Shown: piece by piece, positions 1-9,899 of the stretch
Numbering within the stretch: position 1 is the first letter of the stretch
Layout: each line of letters opens with the position of its first letter
Origin: Macrothele yani
Lineage: Eukaryota; Arthropoda; Arachnida; Araneae; Macrothelidae
Direction of reading: 5' to 3'
Length of the DNA: 64,000 bases
Assembly (NCBI GenBank): GCA_039090855.1
Contig: CM077010.1
Coordinates: forward strand, 43,666,905 to 43,730,904
The notes under the pieces: model-generated
Databases searched by the model: none
Told to the model about the DNA's origin: nothing
The model's input: only the letters and a program-made list of their open reading frames with translations
Translations under genes and position numbers: made by a program

Positions 1-198
1 GGTTAGAGAGGACGATTGGAATGCGTAGAATAGAAACGTGGTCTCTTGTACACTGAGTGACCACTTTATTATGACCACCTGACAGTTTTAAGCAAATAAG
101 TTATGGTTGCACACTGTTGCCGCCAGAGGGCGAGACTAGTACAAAAAGGGAAAGCTTAGTGCTTGCGACAGTAGTAGAAGTGATTTTTGGGTGACGAG

Positions 199-1348
199 AT
201 GGGTAAAAAATGCGATTTGACGGACTTTCAACGTGGGATGATTGTAAGAGCTCGGAGCCAAGGAGCGAGTATCACCGAAACCGCCGCATTCCTGAAATTT
301 TCCAGAGCAGCTATTGTTAAAGTGTTTAAAGACTCGACTGTCAGCCAAAAAACTGGGTCTCTACGTGCAACGTGTGGTCGTGATCGACTAGTGACTGTTC
401 GGGCGGAACGGAGACTGTCCAGACTGGTAACATATAACAGAAGAGCAACAGTGCACCAAATTACAGACCATCTTAATCAAAGATCCCCTAAAATTTTATC
501 TGGACGCACTGTTCGCCGTGCACTGCATCGGATGGGATACGGCAGCCGAAGGCTTGTTCGAACACCTTTGCTGTCTGCAGTTAACAAGAGAAAACATCTG
601 CAGTTCACACAGGAGCAAAAAGATTGGACAGTCGATAATTGGAAACAAATCATGTTATCCGATGAATCACGTTTTCGGAACCAGTGACCCTAAATTAGGG
701 ACGGGCGACTGCTTATAGCCCATTGAGTTGCTCACGGCGGTCGTTAAACCTTCAATAAAAAAAAAAAAAATTTAATCACGTTTTCAGTTGCACCATGCCG
801 ATGGCTGAGTGAGAATTTGGAGGAAACAGCACGAAAGCATGGACCCCAAATGCATTGCTACAACCCTTCAAGCTGGTGAAGGCAGCGTTATGGTTTGGGG
901 AATGTTTTCCTGGCATGCTTTGGGCTCTTTAATTTGTGTTGATCAACGTCTGACTGGCTTATCATATCTAAACATCGTTGCGGACCATGTGCATCCTGTC
1001 ATGTGGGTGGTTTATCCCAAAGGTGATGGCTACTTTCAACAAGATAATGCGTCCTGCCATAGTGCTCGTATTGTGCAGGTTTGGTTTCAGGAACATCCCG
1101 GTGAGTTTACTTTACTTAGGTGGACCCCACAATCTCCAGATCTCAACGCCATTGAGAATTTGTGGGATGAAGTTGAACGAGCCATCAGACAGCTGGATCC
1201 ACAACCCTGCAATCTCACACTCCTGGGAAGTGTTATTCATCAAGCATGGTCTCAGATTCCACAAACCAGCTATCAGCATCTCGTGGAGTCCATGCCACGA
1301 AGAATCGACGCAATATTAAAGGCAAAAGGTGGCCCAACCAACTACTGA
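199..1348 (+). pseudogene. Tc1-like transposase, interrupted
   Basis: The ATG at 199 opens an N-terminal paired helix-turn-helix region (LTDFQRGMIVRARSQGASIT, then a TVRRALHRMGYGSRR motif typical of Tc1-like second HTH domains). The first catalytic Asp is in LSDESRF, just before the SINE at 677. Downstream come VMVWGMFSWHA, FQQDNASCHSA (second Asp, about 1045) and SPDLNAIENLW (Glu, about 1150). There are 36 residues between the second Asp and the Glu, as in the DD36E group. SINE plus duplication adds 109 bp, which explains the frame change. Apart from that, one TGA remains at about 808, so the gene is dead. The C-terminal stop is at 1346-1348. Catalytic residues are otherwise visible, so the copy is fairly young. 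Confidence 0.85.
677..773 (+). mobile_element. SINE family 1, 5'-truncated, nested in Tc1-like element
   Basis: This carries the 3' body of the tRNA-derived SINE found six more times in this window, from GGAACCAGTGACCCTAAATT to an A-run tail. It lacks the tRNA head, as expected from incomplete reverse transcription. Exact 12-bp target duplications AATCACGTTTTC flank it at 665-676 and 774-785. Confidence 0.92.
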
Positions 1349-1380
1349 GGAGGTGGTAATAATAAAGTGGGCAATCAGAG

Positions 1381-1890
1381 TTCAATGCCAGTCATCATTG
1401 TAGCTTCGATGACATTTGACATGAGTTCCATTAGAGTCAGTCGTGTTCACTGCAGATTGGTGACGGATCCAGATTACGTCAAGTTAAACCAAGAAAGGTG
1501 ACACTGAATTTTCCGTTGTAATGAGCACGTCTTCAGAATCCTTTCTGGTGCGATATAAATTTACCGAAGTTATTCAAAGTCAATGCATCTAGTTAGGAAA
1601 ACAATCAACCTGTTTCTACAATCGACAAAACATCTAGAAATCGAAGCATCTGCTTAGCTCCACCAGCTGCTAAAAACTGTGTTACGAAGATTAACAAATG
1701 GCGGACAAAATGTTTCTCATAGCGCACGGAAGGTAACGGAGACAAACATATTTTAAAATCGAACAATAAAAAGAAGAAATAGAGAAGGAAATGAGATTTA
1801 ACTCTACGCATTCTAGTGGAAGAATTTTGTAAAAGTTGAAATTTAACTAAAAATATTTTTTATTGAAAAAGCCATGCTAAGGAGAAAGAA
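1381..1890. other. No recognisable gene
   Basis: AT-rich sequence without a convincing ORF, repeat or RNA gene. At 1940-1957 a reversed match to the AGGGGGCGTAA motif of the satellite family occurs on its own. Confidence 0.5.
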
Positions 1891-2179
1891 CTTTTCAAAT
1901 ACGTCTCCAGAAAGCAGAGATAGCAAGAAAAAGATTTCGACCATTACGCCCCCTAGAGGATAATCTTTACATTAGTTAAAGAGGATAATTCTCCACATCT
2001 CTATTGTAACAAATGACATACAGTAAAGAAGAAATTTCTCAGTACGGTTTTTAGAAGCGGCGATGCGGCTGCAAACTGAAGTACAGAAACATCACCTAGC
2101 GATAGCATTGTGAACTATAACATAACCATCTAGTGATAGAATTATGAACTACTGTATAACATAACCATCTAGCGATATA

Positions 2180-2860
2180 ATTGTGATCTTTGCTTCTAAA
2201 ACTCCGACTTGAAAAATTCTTTCTGCGGGGGATAAAGTTTCTGATGGGAAATATTTTACATATAATTTGTAATACTTGGTAAAGAATGGTTTAGCCACAA
2301 GGGGAGTAACAATTTATTTCTGCTTCTGATGTATTTGAAGCAAAAGCTGAGCTCCTGAAAACTCGTTTGAAAAACTTCATTCGTCGACATCGAGAAACCT
2401 TTTGAGAATACCTTTCTTTTTAAAATTATGCATAGCTTTTTTCGCCAGGAGTTGTAGCCATGCATCATTTTTGGCTTATTTTTGTTAATATCTCTGCTTC
2501 TAAGAGTTTCATTTGAAAAATAATTTCTTTGTTGGAGAGACTTTCCTCTGCGAAATGTTTCACCTATAATTTCAAATTTTTCTTAAGGCACAAGTTTGCC
2601 ACTAGAGAGCGTAAGTCACATTTCCGTTTTCAGCAATATTTGCGGAACTAAAAACCCCATTGAAAAACTTTTTTCTTCGGTCAGATACTGCTAACCATGC
2701 TAACTTTGTACGCGTATTTCCATCCCAAAATAATGCACAATTTCGCCTCTAGGGGCACAAATGCTTAATCTGTTTTTCACAATATCTCTGCTTTTACATG
2801 TGCGATTTAAAAAATTATTTCAACACCAGCTGCCATTTATCTTGTAGAACACTTTAGGCA
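2180..2860 (+). repeat. Satellite-like monomers (about 152 bp), outlying diverged copy
   Basis: These are diverged copies of the monomers that form the array at 51140-53260. They share the phrases CTGCTTCTAAAACTCCGA, GATGGGAAATATTTT and GGTAAAGAATGGTTTAGCCAC. The motif positions (GCCACAAGGGGAGTAAC at about 2293, CGCCAGGAGTTGTAG at about 2446, GCCACTAGAGAGCGTAAG at about 2597, CGCCTCTAGGGGCAC at about 2743) are spaced 147-153 bp, as in the main array. Confidence 0.75.
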
Positions 2861-2924
2861 AATATATGAGGAATTTTGTAGACCAGAGTTTTTGTCGATA
2901 GGTGGTGCATTAATTTTCCTGTCC

Positions 2925-3175
2925 TTATCGGTTACACAAACCCTGTATCTTTCCATGTTTCTTTGCCTGACCTGCAGCCTCCATGTGTATTTTTTAGTTA
3001 TGATCCATGTCTCTGATTCATAAATAAGTACTGGAACAATGCTTGATTAAGCACTTTTCTTTTAAGACACAATGATAATCTGCCTTTCAAAATTATGCTG
3101 TTTCTCCGGAATACAGTCCAGTCAAGTTGTATATACGTCTATTGATTTCTTTCTAGATATAGCCCTTGATTGATT
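2925..3175 (-). mobile_element. RTE-type LINE fragment, strongly diverged
   Basis: The text around 3000-3110 (GATCCATGTCTCTGATTCAT, GCACTTTTCTTTTAAGACAC) matches the minus-strand RTE copies at 19937-20805 and 47185-48068 in the same order. It covers the C-terminal part after the reverse transcriptase. No open frame survives. Confidence 0.6.
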
Positions 3176-3434
3176 CTGATGTACAAGACACTGTAGATGT
3201 AGGCATAAAGTATTTCTAAATTCCCCCTCCAATCAGCCTTTAAATATTGAATTATTTTAAAATCAATGAACAATAATTATGTTTTGTGTAGGAGTTCATC
3301 TTTAATTCCCCTTGACTCTCATGAAATTTTTGAGGGATAGGGGTGAACCCTAACTCACATCCCTGGAAAAGTAGCTTGTTGTGTGTGGGACAGCATTTGC
3401 TCCAATATCGGCGCAATATCTGAAGCTATTAGTT

Positions 3435-3653
3435 TGATTTTTCCTTAATTGAAGGTCTAACGACCACCGTGTGCAACTCGATGGGATATAAACTATCGCC
3501 CGTCCCTAATTTAGGGTCACTGTATTTAGGGAAAAGAGAGAGAGCCAGCGTCGTAAGACAAACACAACATCTATGCCTCACCAGTATTCCAACCCCTTTC
3601 CGACGAATGATGAAAGGCCATCGCTTAGACCACTGCGCCACCGGGTCGACAAT
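3435..3653 (-). mobile_element. SINE family 1, near full length
   Basis: Read on the minus strand: tRNA-like head (A box TGGCGCAGTGGTCTAAG, a damaged B box), conserved body with CCCTAAATTAGGGACGGGCG, and a short A-rich end. Exact 9-bp target duplications CTATTAGTT lie at 3426-3434 and 3654-3662. Confidence 0.9.
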
Positions 3654-3789
3654 CTATTAGTTGGTCGTCAATGAAAATAGAATACGTCCCAGGAAGGCAT
3701 GACTAACATCGACATGTCTAGGAAAACCTATGTGATGGGCCTCAACGGAACGACATGGAGATATATCATTTTATTTTACGCTGCTCAAC

Positions 3790-3960
3790 ATAGAAAATGC
3801 CTTACTATGAATAAATGAACGAAATGAGACGGAACTTAATGACACATGTAGACAAATGTGTGAAATAAAAGAGATTTAATTTCTGAACAACTACATTAAC
3901 GCGATGGGGAGTAAACAGTGAATGTGGTCTGAGTCTGTAGGCCGTATGACCGCCATACTG
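3790..3960. repeat. Unclassified dispersed repeat, shared with 50636-50790
   Basis: The two segments share ordered words (CATAGAAAATGCC, GAACGAAATGAGA, GATTTAATTTCTGAA, AATGTGG). They are diverged copies of one unknown repeat. Nothing coding is visible. Confidence 0.5.
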
Positions 3961-4050
3961 AACTCCACATTCGGTTACACGGCGTGGCTTCGAGTGAGAA
4001 AGTCTGTGGATAGAGCCTTAAGATATCGCTGACCAAGTGTCGTCGACCTT

Positions 4051-4212
4051 ATAACGCAGTAAATTTCTCCGTCATTTTTGGTCTACGCCGGGATTCGAAC
4101 CCGAGTCCGCTTATTCCGGAACAAGTCGCTCTACCAACTGAGCTACGTAGACGTTCATTCTGATTGCTATCTGCCTTTATGTCGTGTGCGTGCGGCTGGC
4201 AGGTACGTCACA
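4051..4212 (-). repeat. 3' LTR of TRIM copy 1
   Basis: 162 bp, the same length as the other three TRIM LTRs. It contains the tRNA-like sequence 4081-4152. Confidence 0.9.
4081..4152 (-). tRNA. tRNA-like sequence in TRIM LTR (probably a Pol III promoter, not a working tRNA)
   Basis: 72 nt. Acceptor strands GTCTACG and CGTAGAC pair fully. The D arm GCTC-AGTTGGTA-GAGC and T arm TCGGG-TTCGAAT-CCCGG are intact. A box TAGCTCAGTTGG and B box GGTTCGAATCC match the Pol III consensus. The anticodon arm does not form the usual 5-bp stem with a 7-nt loop; it is a near-palindrome around TTCCGGAA. A decoding tRNA is therefore unlikely. Confidence 0.7.
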
Positions 4213-4230
4213 TTCCCCCCACCCACCCCG
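4213..4230 (-). other. Polypurine tract of TRIM copy 1
   Basis: On the minus strand this is a GGGGTGGGTGGGGGGAA run directly before the 3' LTR, the expected plus-strand primer position. Confidence 0.75.
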
Positions 4231-4466
4231 AAAGAGGGCCGGGGGCATGGCCCACGGGTCAGCCGTGACCATGAATCGTTGCAGGCAGCCATTCACTGTA
4301 GAACGTGCACTTGAGAACTCCGAGTTAATCCGGCGTGTGGAGTACAGTGTCACACACATTTATTTTTCGAAGCGCCGGAGAAGAGATTCTCTGATTTTTC
4401 CTATCTCCTGGTGTGGAAATAACATCACACCATTGTGAGATTTTGAACGGTCTGGTCATCCGAATA

Positions 4467-4478
4467 GTTCGGGCGCCA
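4467..4478 (-). other. Primer binding site (tRNA-Lys type)
   Basis: On the minus strand TGGCGCCCGAAC lies 2 nt inside the 5' LTR. It is complementary to the 3' end of animal tRNA-Lys(UUU), CCA included. The match stops after 12 nt. Confidence 0.8.
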
Positions 4479-4480
4479 TC

Positions 4481-4642
4481 ATAACGAAGTAAATTTCTCC
4501 GTCATTTTTGGTCTACGCCGGGATTCGAACCCGAGTCCACTTATTCCGGAACAAGTCGCTCTACCAACTGAGCTACGCCAACGCTCATTCTGATTGCTAT
4601 GTGCCTTTATGTCGTGTGAATCCTGCTGGCAGGTACGTCACA
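4481..4642 (-). repeat. 5' LTR of TRIM copy 1
   Basis: 162 bp. It contains the tRNA-like sequence 4511-4582. Confidence 0.9.
4511..4582 (-). tRNA. tRNA-like sequence in TRIM LTR
   Basis: Same 72-nt cloverleaf-like unit as 4081-4152. A and B boxes are kept, but the 5' acceptor strand is mutated (GTTGGCG against CGTAGAC), so it is further from a real tRNA. Confidence 0.6.
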
Positions 4643-4649
4643 ACCTGTT

Positions 4650-5070
4650 TCAACAATTGATAAAAACTCCGATGACATTCTGCAGATTCCCTCGTGGTTC
4701 TATTCGTCCTGTCACGCATGTCTGGTACAAACCTGCCTCAGTCAATCTGAGATTTACAGTCCTCGTCTGTACGGGGATGCCCATAGCTGCCAATGCAATG
4801 CGCCGAATGTCCACTGCTGTGGATTGCAGGCAAGTCGTCGAATTTAGCCGTCAAGGTGCTCGCACACGCCCCCACGTGCACCTGTCTAACTACCGGGACA
4901 CACCAAGTCCCACTACGATACATTTACCTAAAAACTATTGCCACATTCGGGCGACATTCATTGCATCCCGATGGGTTTCCATCATGATGCGAAGCATGGA
5001 CCAACCAGCCTTACGTAGCCGTAGGGTGAAGCCTCTAGTAAAGGTACCTGTGCTATGGTAGGATTCGATA
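4650..5070 (-). pseudogene. Probable Tc1-like transposase N-terminal relic
   Basis: In broken minus-strand frames I can read pieces such as DAMNVARMW and VNLRLTEAGLYQ, which recall the first HTH and the VRNRLREAGL-type second HTH of Tc1-like transposases. Several stops and frame changes separate them. A diverged relative lies at 54740-55110. The assignment rests on weak motif resemblance and could be wrong. Confidence 0.35.
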
Positions 5071-5617
5071 TGACGTTACCAAGACATTCTCATCCATTAC
5101 AGGCGCTTTCGCCGTTTTGCTCATTTTTCTTCCTCACCTTTAACGTGACTGAGTCGCAGCTGCAGTCATTTACTTGTACATAGCCTAACTATCCATACAT
5201 GCCCACTAATTTGCTTGGCGCTTCGACGAATACTTCCTGGTCTTGCATTTTCTACGCTAGCAGTGTAATCTTGTATATATTTACGTAGTGTCCCACAAAA
5301 TTGCGGGACATAGATACGTCATGCGAACTTGAGAAATGGCTGTTTTTAGAAATTTTCATCCCAAAAATCGGGGAAAAATAAAATAAAAGTTCTAAATATA
5401 ATCAGCTGAAGACTGTTCGTGTAAAGACAATCAGTCTGACCTCGTCATCGCAACGCGAGACAGACGGGTAGTCGTGCGAACTTGGCAGATGGCGCCAGCC
5501 AGGGCCAGCGAGCAAAGGAGCTTATTGGCTATTATCAAGAAAAAATCAGCTGCACGTGCTTCCACTGCTATTCAACTGTAGACTGTGTTACAGTGAGGAC
5601 AGAAATAAGGTTCTGTT

Positions 5618-6310
5618 ATGAGTAGCGTTCGAGGGAGACCTCCCAAACAAGAGCGTGTTTTTCCTAATGTACGTGAGCGAATGGATTTCGAAAGCAACCG
5701 TAATGATCGCAGTAATACACGCAGCAACTTATCTTTCCGAAAACATTTATTGGAAGAAACTTAAATAAATGAGCACAGCTTGGGTGCGATGATTAATGCG
5801 TGTGCGCACTACCACGCTTTTCATTTCGCTAATGAGGGAACTAATGGTTATTTCAATTCCTGTTGTTATAACAGCGCTAATTCCCTTCCAGAACTACAGA
5901 TAAATATATGTGGCTAAAGGACTATATTTATCTGTAGTTCTGGAAGAGTCTTAATTTTATCCAGCACATCCGGAAATACAATAGGTAAATATAGTTCGCT
6001 TACTTCTCGGCCATAATATGCTTTTAAAATTCCGGAACAGATTCGCTGCTACATCTCGGATTCATTACCACTTTCTGGTGAAAACTGTACTTTATAGAAT
6101 ACTCGACAGCTACTGATATGCGTATTGGTCGGAATGAAAATAAAGAATTAGAGCAATCGATAATGACAGCCCTGGAAGATATTATTGTGCTCCAGTACTT
6201 ACGCCCAAGGCGCCTGAACACGAAGTAGCAGGATACAACCTGGACCTGCGTTTCGTTGATAATATATTTACACATTCTGTATATTTCCTCAACAGAATAC
6301 ATAAAGCATG
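5618..6310 (+). pseudogene. Helitron Rep/helicase N-terminal region, left arm
   Basis: The frames read NRNDRSNT, LSFRKHLLEE, EHSLGAMINACAHYHAFHF and SCCYN, followed by FIQHIRKYN. This order matches the Helitron-like N-terminal domain (Cys/His region, SCC, then an IRKYNSA-type motif). Stops interrupt it and the zinc-like CPHC motif has decayed to CAHY. A local 23-bp inverted duplication (5886-5945) breaks the frame inside the domain. No helicase part is present. Confidence 0.7.
5886..5945. repeat. Perfect 23-bp hairpin, 14-nt loop
   Basis: 5886-5908 and 5923-5945 are exact reverse complements around CAGAACTACAGATAAATA. The matching position in the right Helitron arm has only one copy, so the second was added in the left arm. 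Confidence 0.9.
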
Positions 6311-6312
6311 AA

Positions 6313-6986
6313 ATAAGTTAGTAAAATGATGCAATGCATTGATTATGATACGCTTTGCAACATACTAGAAATCGGGCGCAGACAAACCCTCCTCCCTATT
6401 CTGACTATTGATTCGTTCGGTATATCTCCGGAACAACATAGTACATTTTTGTCGCAATAGAAGCATTTTATTCAAGTTTTTACTCAAGTTATAAGGATAA
6501 TGGCTGTGGAATAAATCTCGCACCTGTGCCCTGGCCTTTGACGCCATTTTGATGATATTAAACAGGACTTGGTTGAGTATACCTCCGGAACAACATACTA
6601 CAGTTTTGTCGCATTAGAAGCATTTTTAGTCAAGTTATGAGGATAATGGCTGTGGACTAAATCTCGCTCCTATGCCCCCATTCCGATAACATTCAACAGA
6701 ACCAGCTCAGTATACCTCCGGAACAACATGATAAAGTGTTGTCGCAATCGAAGCATGTTTACGTAAGTAATGACTCATAAAGGAGATTGAATCGATCCCT
6801 CTTCTGTGTCCTGACCTTTGACCTCATTTCGGCCATTTTCGTTAGGTTTTGCCCCCAGGTTGTACCCTACCAAATACCAAAAATTTCATCGAAATCGAAC
6901 CATTTTTACGTGAGTTATCGTGCGGACAGGCAGACGGACAAAGCTTGAGAATATACGCTTCTTCAACGTACGGTTCCGAAGCGTAA
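6313..6986 (+). repeat. Dispersed repeat with DR1-bearing monomers, short copy
   Basis: It begins AAGTTAGTAAAATGATGCAA and ends CGAAGCGTAAAAA, like the longer copy at 24426-25725. It interrupts the left Helitron arm, which resumes at ATGGCGCAATT. Inside are diverged monomers with CTCCGGAACAACAT, AGTTATGAGGATAATGGCTG and TGACCTTTGACCTC. Confidence 0.75.
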
Positions 6987-8093
6987 AAAATGGCGCAATT
7001 TGCAATTTTATTACCACTTTACTTTCTCAAAAACTGTGAAACGTACTTCTTAATAAATTTCGTCCGAGCCAGTAGTACCAAAATAATTGTGAATTGTAGA
7101 ATTGCTTATGTAAAGTTGGCACACTCTTATTTTCCCCTGAAAGAATTGGAATACGATGAGAAGAGTTTTATGGTTGTGTCTCCTAAAGATCTAAGCAGAA
7201 CCTAAATTCAAATACGCGAGAAAGCGTTTTGTTCTTTGTCCCTGATGCTATGAGAATTTTTGTGTAAGTAAATCTGGGCATTTCTTTTCTACGTGAGATT
7301 ATCTGGAAATGCATCTCTCGAGACGTTGCCATTAACGATATTGAAATAAAATTATCCGTCGCAGAAAACAAACTGTTTGAAACAGTTTGAATATCGTTTT
7401 TTTATTGCATGCTTGCACGACAGCTTAAACTCATGAGAGTCAGCGCACAGCACAAGATGGTAATTATGATTTCTTTCAGTCACGATGCCAATTAGGAGTA
7501 CCATTAAAATGTAGTGCAAGCTGTATTTCACATTAATGACTAAAAGAAACCATATTCCCTAAAGAGCAGATAGAAACAGGACATTTGTTTTCAGATTTCA
7601 TCAAATGTTACAGAATTTTTATTTATGTTCAGAACTAAATCCTACCTAACAGTTTTACTAATTAGAATGCCTTTTGAAAAGTTGAAAAGGAGAAGGTGGT
7701 TATAATATTACAAACGGTTTGGTGGGGCAAAAGCTCCAATCTAGTGAGAAGTATTTTTCACAGTTCTCAAGAAAGTAAAGTGGTAATAAAATTGCGCCAT
7801 TGTTTCATACTTTCCGTATTTTGTTGAGGGAATATAGAGAATTTGTAAATATATTATCAATGAAACGCAGGTCCAGGTTGTGTCCTGCTGCTTCATGCTC
7901 AATCGCCTCAACTGCAGTCAGTATGCTTGGACGTAAGGACTGTTAGCTAGAATATCTGCCAGGGCTATCAATATCGATCGCTTTAATTTTTTATACTCAT
8001 TACGACCAATAAGTATATCAGTAGCTGCCGAGGAATGTACAAAGTACAATTTTTACCAGTAAGTGGTAATAAATCCGAGATGTAGAGGTGAAT

Positions 8094-8560
8094 TTATTCC
8101 TGAATTTTAAAGCAGTACGGAATCTCCTTTTTTGTGGGCGAGAAGGAAGTAAATGACACTGCACTACTGTATTTCCGGATGTGTTGGACAAAATTAGGAC
8201 TGTTCAGAAGTAAGTCCTTCAGTCCCGTATTTATCTGTAGCTCTAGAAAGGAAATAAGGCCGTTATGACAACAGGAATCAAAATGACCATTAGTTTTCTC
8301 ATTAATGAAATGCAAAGCGTGGCAGTGCGGACATTCATTATTTATGGCACCCAAGCTGTGCTCACGCATGGGAATTTCGTCCAATAAATCTTTCCGGAAA
8401 GATAGGTTGCCGCATGTATTACTGCGATCATTACGTGTGCTTTCCAAATTTTTTCGCCGACGTACATTACGACAAACACGCCCTCGTTTGGGGTGGTCTC
8501 CCTCGAACGCCTCCCATAACAGAACCTAGTTTTCGTCCTTTCTGTAACACATTGTGCAGT
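8094..8560 (-). pseudogene. Helitron Rep/helicase N-terminal region, right arm
   Basis: An open stretch of 117 codons (8094-8447, minus) reads NRNDRSNTCGNLSFRKDLLD..., SLGAINNECPHCHALHFINE, FDSCCHNG and SPNFVQHIRKY. These are the CPHC, SCC and IRKY features of Helitron N-terminal domains, in the correct order and spacing. The upstream part (RGRP..., near 8500) is in another frame. The rolling-circle Rep HUH motif and the helicase are not included, so this is a fragment. It is better preserved than the left arm. Confidence 0.75.
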
Positions 8561-8972
8561 TGTGCAGCAGTAAGTGCATTTGTAAACAATTTGTCCTTGA
8601 TAATAGCCAATCAGCTACCTTCTCGCTGACTTTGGATGGCTCCATTTCCCAAGGTCGTATAACTAGCCGTCTGCCCCGCGTTGCGATGACGAAGTCAGAA
8701 TGCTTGGCGTCAGCTCTGTGACAAGTACAGCAATCAGCTGATTAAATTTAGAAAAACATTTTTATTTTCCCCGATTCTTGGCATCAAGATCTCTAAAGGG
8801 AGACATTTCCCAAGTTGGTACGACGAACCTATATCCTGCAACTTTGTAGGACACTACGGAAGTATGAATAAGATATGTTCGTCCGTCTATCCATCTGTGG
8901 ACACGAAATTTCTGCACCTATTTGCCGATGTTAAAAATACTTTTCGAACTGGGAAGCAAGAGCTGTTATAAA

Positions 8973-9042
8973 GAATATATATATATATATATATATATAT
9001 ACTGTATATATATATTCCCCATCACTCTTATATATATATATA
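8973..9042. repeat. (AT)n microsatellite
   Basis: Two AT runs separated by CTGTATATATATATTCCCCATC. Confidence 0.9.
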
Positions 9043-9049
9043 TTGCAAT

Positions 9050-9670
9050 TTGCTTTCTAATTCCGCACGCAAATGTGCTTTATTTCCATAGCAACAGAAA
9101 CTGGTTTTTTACAGCTGCTGCTGTGACATCATATGATTCCAAACATTCTGACATGACGTCAGGACTGCGTTATGTCACACCGTTAAATTCATTTCAATAT
9201 CTCCCTAGAAACAGGGAGACGTTACGTCACGAATTTTCGCTCTATTTTGTGACCCATAAACGACCTATGGTTATGAAATGCATGGATTTATCAACAACTG
9301 ATTGAAACATTTCCTTTTACTTTTTTTGTAGCTGCACTCGGAACAGACCCATAAATATACTGAAACAAATACCCTCGTGCATTTTTAATAACCTTATATT
9401 GGAAGTACAATAATTTGCCTCACTGCAGAACTGAATATTTAAAACCATATTTTCCTGAAGTATTTGCTTATTTGTGTGTTTATTAACTACAGTAATTGCG
9501 GATACAATATTTTAACAGTACATAAGATTCATTTAATGTAATTATAACTACTGATAATGTAGTAGCGAAGGAGAAATGACCGATTTCAGCTGTGGACATG
9601 CTTCACTCCTCCATCGGAATAGTGTCGTCCAGCAACGTCACATGAAATACGTCACAGGGTCGGTATATAT
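9050..9670. other. No recognisable gene
   Basis: AT-rich; the ORF running through the AT microsatellite has no protein-like composition. Confidence 0.5.
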
Positions 9671-9677
9671 TCAGTGA

Positions 9678-9894
9678 CTTTTTTTTTTTTTGATTTTAGG
9701 TTTAACGACCACCATGAGCAACTCAGTAGGCTATAAGCAGTCGCCCGTCCCTAATTTAGGGCCACTGGTTCCAGGGTAGGGAGAGAACCAGTGCGGTAAG
9801 ACATACACAACATCCTCACCGGGATTCGAGCCCGGACCCCTCTCAGACGATGATCAGAAGCATTACTTAGACCACTGCGCCACTGAGACGGCCT
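9678..9894 (-). mobile_element. SINE family 1, near full length
   Basis: Minus-strand order: head with TGGCGCAGTGGTCTAAG and GGGCTCGAATCCCGG boxes, body with GGGACGGGCGACTGC, and an A tail of at least 12. Short flanking repeat AGTGA at 9673-9677 and 9895-9899, with degraded similarity beyond. Confidence 0.9.
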
Positions 9895-9899
9895 AGTGA

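Larger units (their letters stand above)
51..1380 (+). mobile_element. Tc1-like element, family A copy 1 (split by a SINE)
   Basis: The left terminal inverted repeat begins CACTGAGTGACCACTTTATT directly after TA. The right end (about 1352-1380) is its diverged reverse complement. The second family member at 32956-34178 confirms both ends. A single transposase gene lies between the repeats. A 97-bp SINE with a 12-bp target duplication has inserted in the middle. The right TIR is more decayed than the left, and the TA expected beyond it is not present. Confidence 0.85.
4051..4642 (-). mobile_element. TRIM retrotransposon with tRNA-like LTRs, copy 1 (complete)
   Basis: Two 162-bp direct repeats (4051-4212 and 4481-4642; 11 differences by eye) flank a 268-bp non-coding interior. 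In the minus orientation each LTR starts TGTGACGTACC and ends ...TTAT. A primer binding site TGGCGCCCGAAC follows the 5' LTR after 2 nt. A G-rich purine tract precedes the 3' LTR. The flanks ACCTT (4046-4050) and ACCTG (4643-4647) are a 5-bp target duplication with one mismatch. There is no coding capacity, so trans-acting enzymes are required. The second copy at 36812-37402 has the same layout and LTR length. Confidence 0.92.
5283..8862. repeat. Large inverted repeat built from two Helitron fragments
   Basis: Left arm 5283-6312 and 6987-7060; right arm 7735-8862, its reverse complement with many substitutions. The left arm is interrupted by a separate repeat (6313-6986). The spacer is about 7061-7734. 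Matching landmarks include the phrase around GTGTCCCACAAAATTGCGGG, the AATCAGCTGA segment and ATTTTATTACCACTTTACTTTCT. Both arms carry the same protein-coding segment. Confidence 0.8.

Noticed and set aside
4081..4152. Genuine tRNA gene
   Set aside because: Located in an LTR of a complete TRIM, present in every LTR copy, with an abnormal anticodon arm. Better read as a captured tRNA-like promoter.
8922..9305. 127-codon ORF
   Set aside because: Runs through an AT microsatellite (YIYIYI) and has no protein-like remainder.
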